Source of the DNA: Rhabditophanes sp. KR3021
Taxonomy: Eukaryota > Nematoda > Chromadorea > Rhabditida > Alloionematidae
Reading direction: 5' to 3'
Assembly (NCBI GenBank): GCA_963281155.1
Contig: CAUJLY010000006.1
Location: 3,038,001 to 3,102,000 of the forward strand
Length of the DNA: 64,000 nucleotides
Part shown: positions 62,330 to 64,000 of the stretch, piece after piece
Layout: each line of letters starts with the position of its first letter
Numbering within the stretch: position 1 is the first letter of the stretch
The notes under the pieces: model-generated
Database searches by the model: none
Told to the model about the DNA's origin: nothing
What the model saw: the letters and a program-made list of their open reading frames with translations, nothing else
Program-made: the position numbers and the translations under genes

Positions 62330-64000
62330 TTGAAGAATCATGCAAGACGGCCCCCTCCACCTTATGACGATCCTGACCATTTAAGACAACCCAATGTCAG
62401 AGTGACCCAAAGTCTTCCAACTTCGCATCGAAACCCTGAAATCGTTAACATTTTGTATAATCAAGACCTTTGGATCCACAGGAAATATTATTTGTAATTA
62501 GTAGTTTCTATATTGAAAATCAACCAAGAAATAAGGATGATAACCAACTTTAAATGAATAATGCCGATCCTGATGCGAGTGATCAAAGCTTACGCGATTA
62601 TCATCAGGAAATGGACAGAGAACATGAACGCCGTCGTAAAGAGAAAGGCTAGAAAAGCTAAGAAATTGAATGAAATGATGCTCAAAAGAGCTAAAGTGGA
62701 AAGCGCGATTGATGCTGAAATCACCCATCGTAGAAGTGTAAGTCACAAAAACTCGATAACTAATCTAATCAAATATTTTCAGATAATGCATTCAATTAAT
62801 ATAGACAAAAGTAAGCTGAACACGAGAGAGGAATAGAAAGAACATTTTGTATATAATTATTCCTTAATATAAGAAGCCATCTAAATTAAAACGTAATTCA
62901 AATCATAGACGCACTATTAATGTTTGAAATGAGTGGTGAGTATCAAAGGGAGTATTGTTAAGTGGAAGTTTATGCTTCTAAAATAATTGTGGTTCTTAAC
63001 ATTAGCAATATATTCCTATAGTCAATTATAACTTTTGTATGTGTCACATGCTTTTTACCAATTTAAAATATGGTAGATGCCGAGAACGTCGAGTTGATAA
63101 CAGGAGAATTGGCAATATTCTTGAAAGAAATCTTTGTTTTAATTTAGCTTAATGGGTCATATATTCGCTAATATAAGGAATCCGAATATTCTTGAAAGTC
63201 TGGTCATTTAATTATACAAAATTGATTTTGAAATGAACATCCCTCAAAAATATTCTGTTGGATGATTTTAAATTCATTTCATAAATCCACAATTCCAATT
63301 TGTACTATTCTTTGCTCTGCATCATTTTATTTTTTGTGATATAATAATAAGGTTCATGCCAAATCTTTCAAAATTGCTAGATAATATATTATACTAAACT
63401 ATACTTATTATTAAAAAGCTATTATTTAGTAATCTGAGTATATATTAAGAAACGATCTTAATAAATAACACTTCGTTCCGTGATATATGTCTATAAATCT
63501 AGAGATTTACAAGTTTAATAATATGTAATTTGAAATTCTTACCACTATAGCAAAATTAATAAGTACGATTCCATTACTTATTAAAATGTATCTAATAGAT
63601 TTCCCGTTCTGCCAAATTAAATATATTTTAAGGAACGCCTACCACGATATTCTTTCTAACGATGCTGTGCTTCATAAATGTGCTGACAGCATTGTCTTTA
63701 TAGGATAAGATTTGTTCAAGGCTTATTTTAATAATACTAATTTAATCTTGTAAATATTCATTTCAGATTTTCCTACTGCTAAAATAATATTAAATGCATT
63801 CCCTTCGTCTATAGACTGATTTACCTGATTTTTCCAAGCATCCGCCAGTTTGGAAATCTAAGCATGCCGTAAGTTAAGTTTTAAACAAAGATTAATTATA
63901 ATTAAATGATTTAGCATTTACAAGAAAGCTCTTCGTATGTTGGCCAAGTTAGTTTTTTGGATGAGTATGGTTGGAATATTTTGTTCCTTTGTTCGCATCC
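62330..64000 (+). CDS. Partial unrecognised gene running off the right edge
   Basis: Four phase-compatible exons can be read. Exon 62330-62493 begins LKNHARRPPPPYDDPDHL and ends at a GTAATT donor. Exon 62608-62737 is strongly basic and helical (VVKRKARKAKKLNEMMLKRA) with a strong AGT/GTAAGT donor. Exon 63815-63868 reads TDLPDFSKHPPVWKSKHA between ATAG and GTAAGT. Exon 63915 onward (HLQESSSYVGQVSFLDEYGW) is still open at the window end. Phases run 2, 0, 0 without conflict. The family is not recognised. An overlapping frame at 62552 (MNNADPDASDQSLRDYHQEM, then DREHERRRKEKG and stop) also looks protein-like, so exon 2 could instead be a frameshifted first exon. 62738-63814 looks non-coding. Confidence 0.45.

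Overview
This is AT-rich (roughly 70% or more by eye) eukaryotic DNA with multi-exon genes, GT-AG introns that are often only 37-60 nt long, and large gene-free stretches. Gene content points to a nematode or close relative: a Patched-related (PTR/PTCHD) protein, a TWK-type two-pore potassium channel, a nematode-style peptide GPCR and the remains of a nematode-type serpentine receptor. In several genes a 3' splice-acceptor-like sequence sits 1-14 nt before the ATG, as expected for spliced-leader trans-splicing. Species cannot be fixed from sequence alone.

Layout: 1-5.4 kb is almost empty apart from one orphan reverse exon. 5.5-7.1 kb holds testin (PET plus three LIM domains). 8.2-10.5 kb holds a peptide-type GPCR. 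12.6-15.5 kb holds a Patched-domain protein. 16.1-24.7 kb is a TWK potassium channel with six mutually incompatible first coding exons that all splice, in the same phase, to one channel core. 25.6-26.5 kb is an intronless, bacterial-looking 2-oxoglutarate/Fe(II) oxygenase. 26.8-27.7 kb holds relics of an Argonaute (PAZ) gene and a non-LTR retrotransposon. 28.8-32.6 kb (reverse) is calcineurin A, with a 9-nt microexon and a pair of duplicated 98-nt exons that must be mutually exclusive. About 10.8 kb follows without a recognisable gene. 43.4-47.0 kb (reverse) is a calcium-channel alpha2-delta subunit. After another 4.6 kb gap come a Rabin8/Sec2-type Rab GEF, a secreted nitrobindin-like lipocalin (reverse), a tryptophan-repeat coiled-coil protein, a KCTD8/12/16-type BTB protein, a frameshifted 7TM receptor relic, and the start of an unrecognised gene running off the right edge.

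The genes are separate eukaryotic transcription units with no operon logic visible. Several (TWK channel, alpha2-delta, KCTD, calcineurin, peptide GPCR, Rabin8) would act in neuronal excitability or secretion, but nothing in the sequence shows that this grouping is more than chance. The most notable items are the six-way alternative N-terminus of the potassium channel, whose first selectivity filter is TTCGYG, the alternative-exon module inside the calcineurin autoinhibitory segment, and the candidate bacterial-origin oxygenase.
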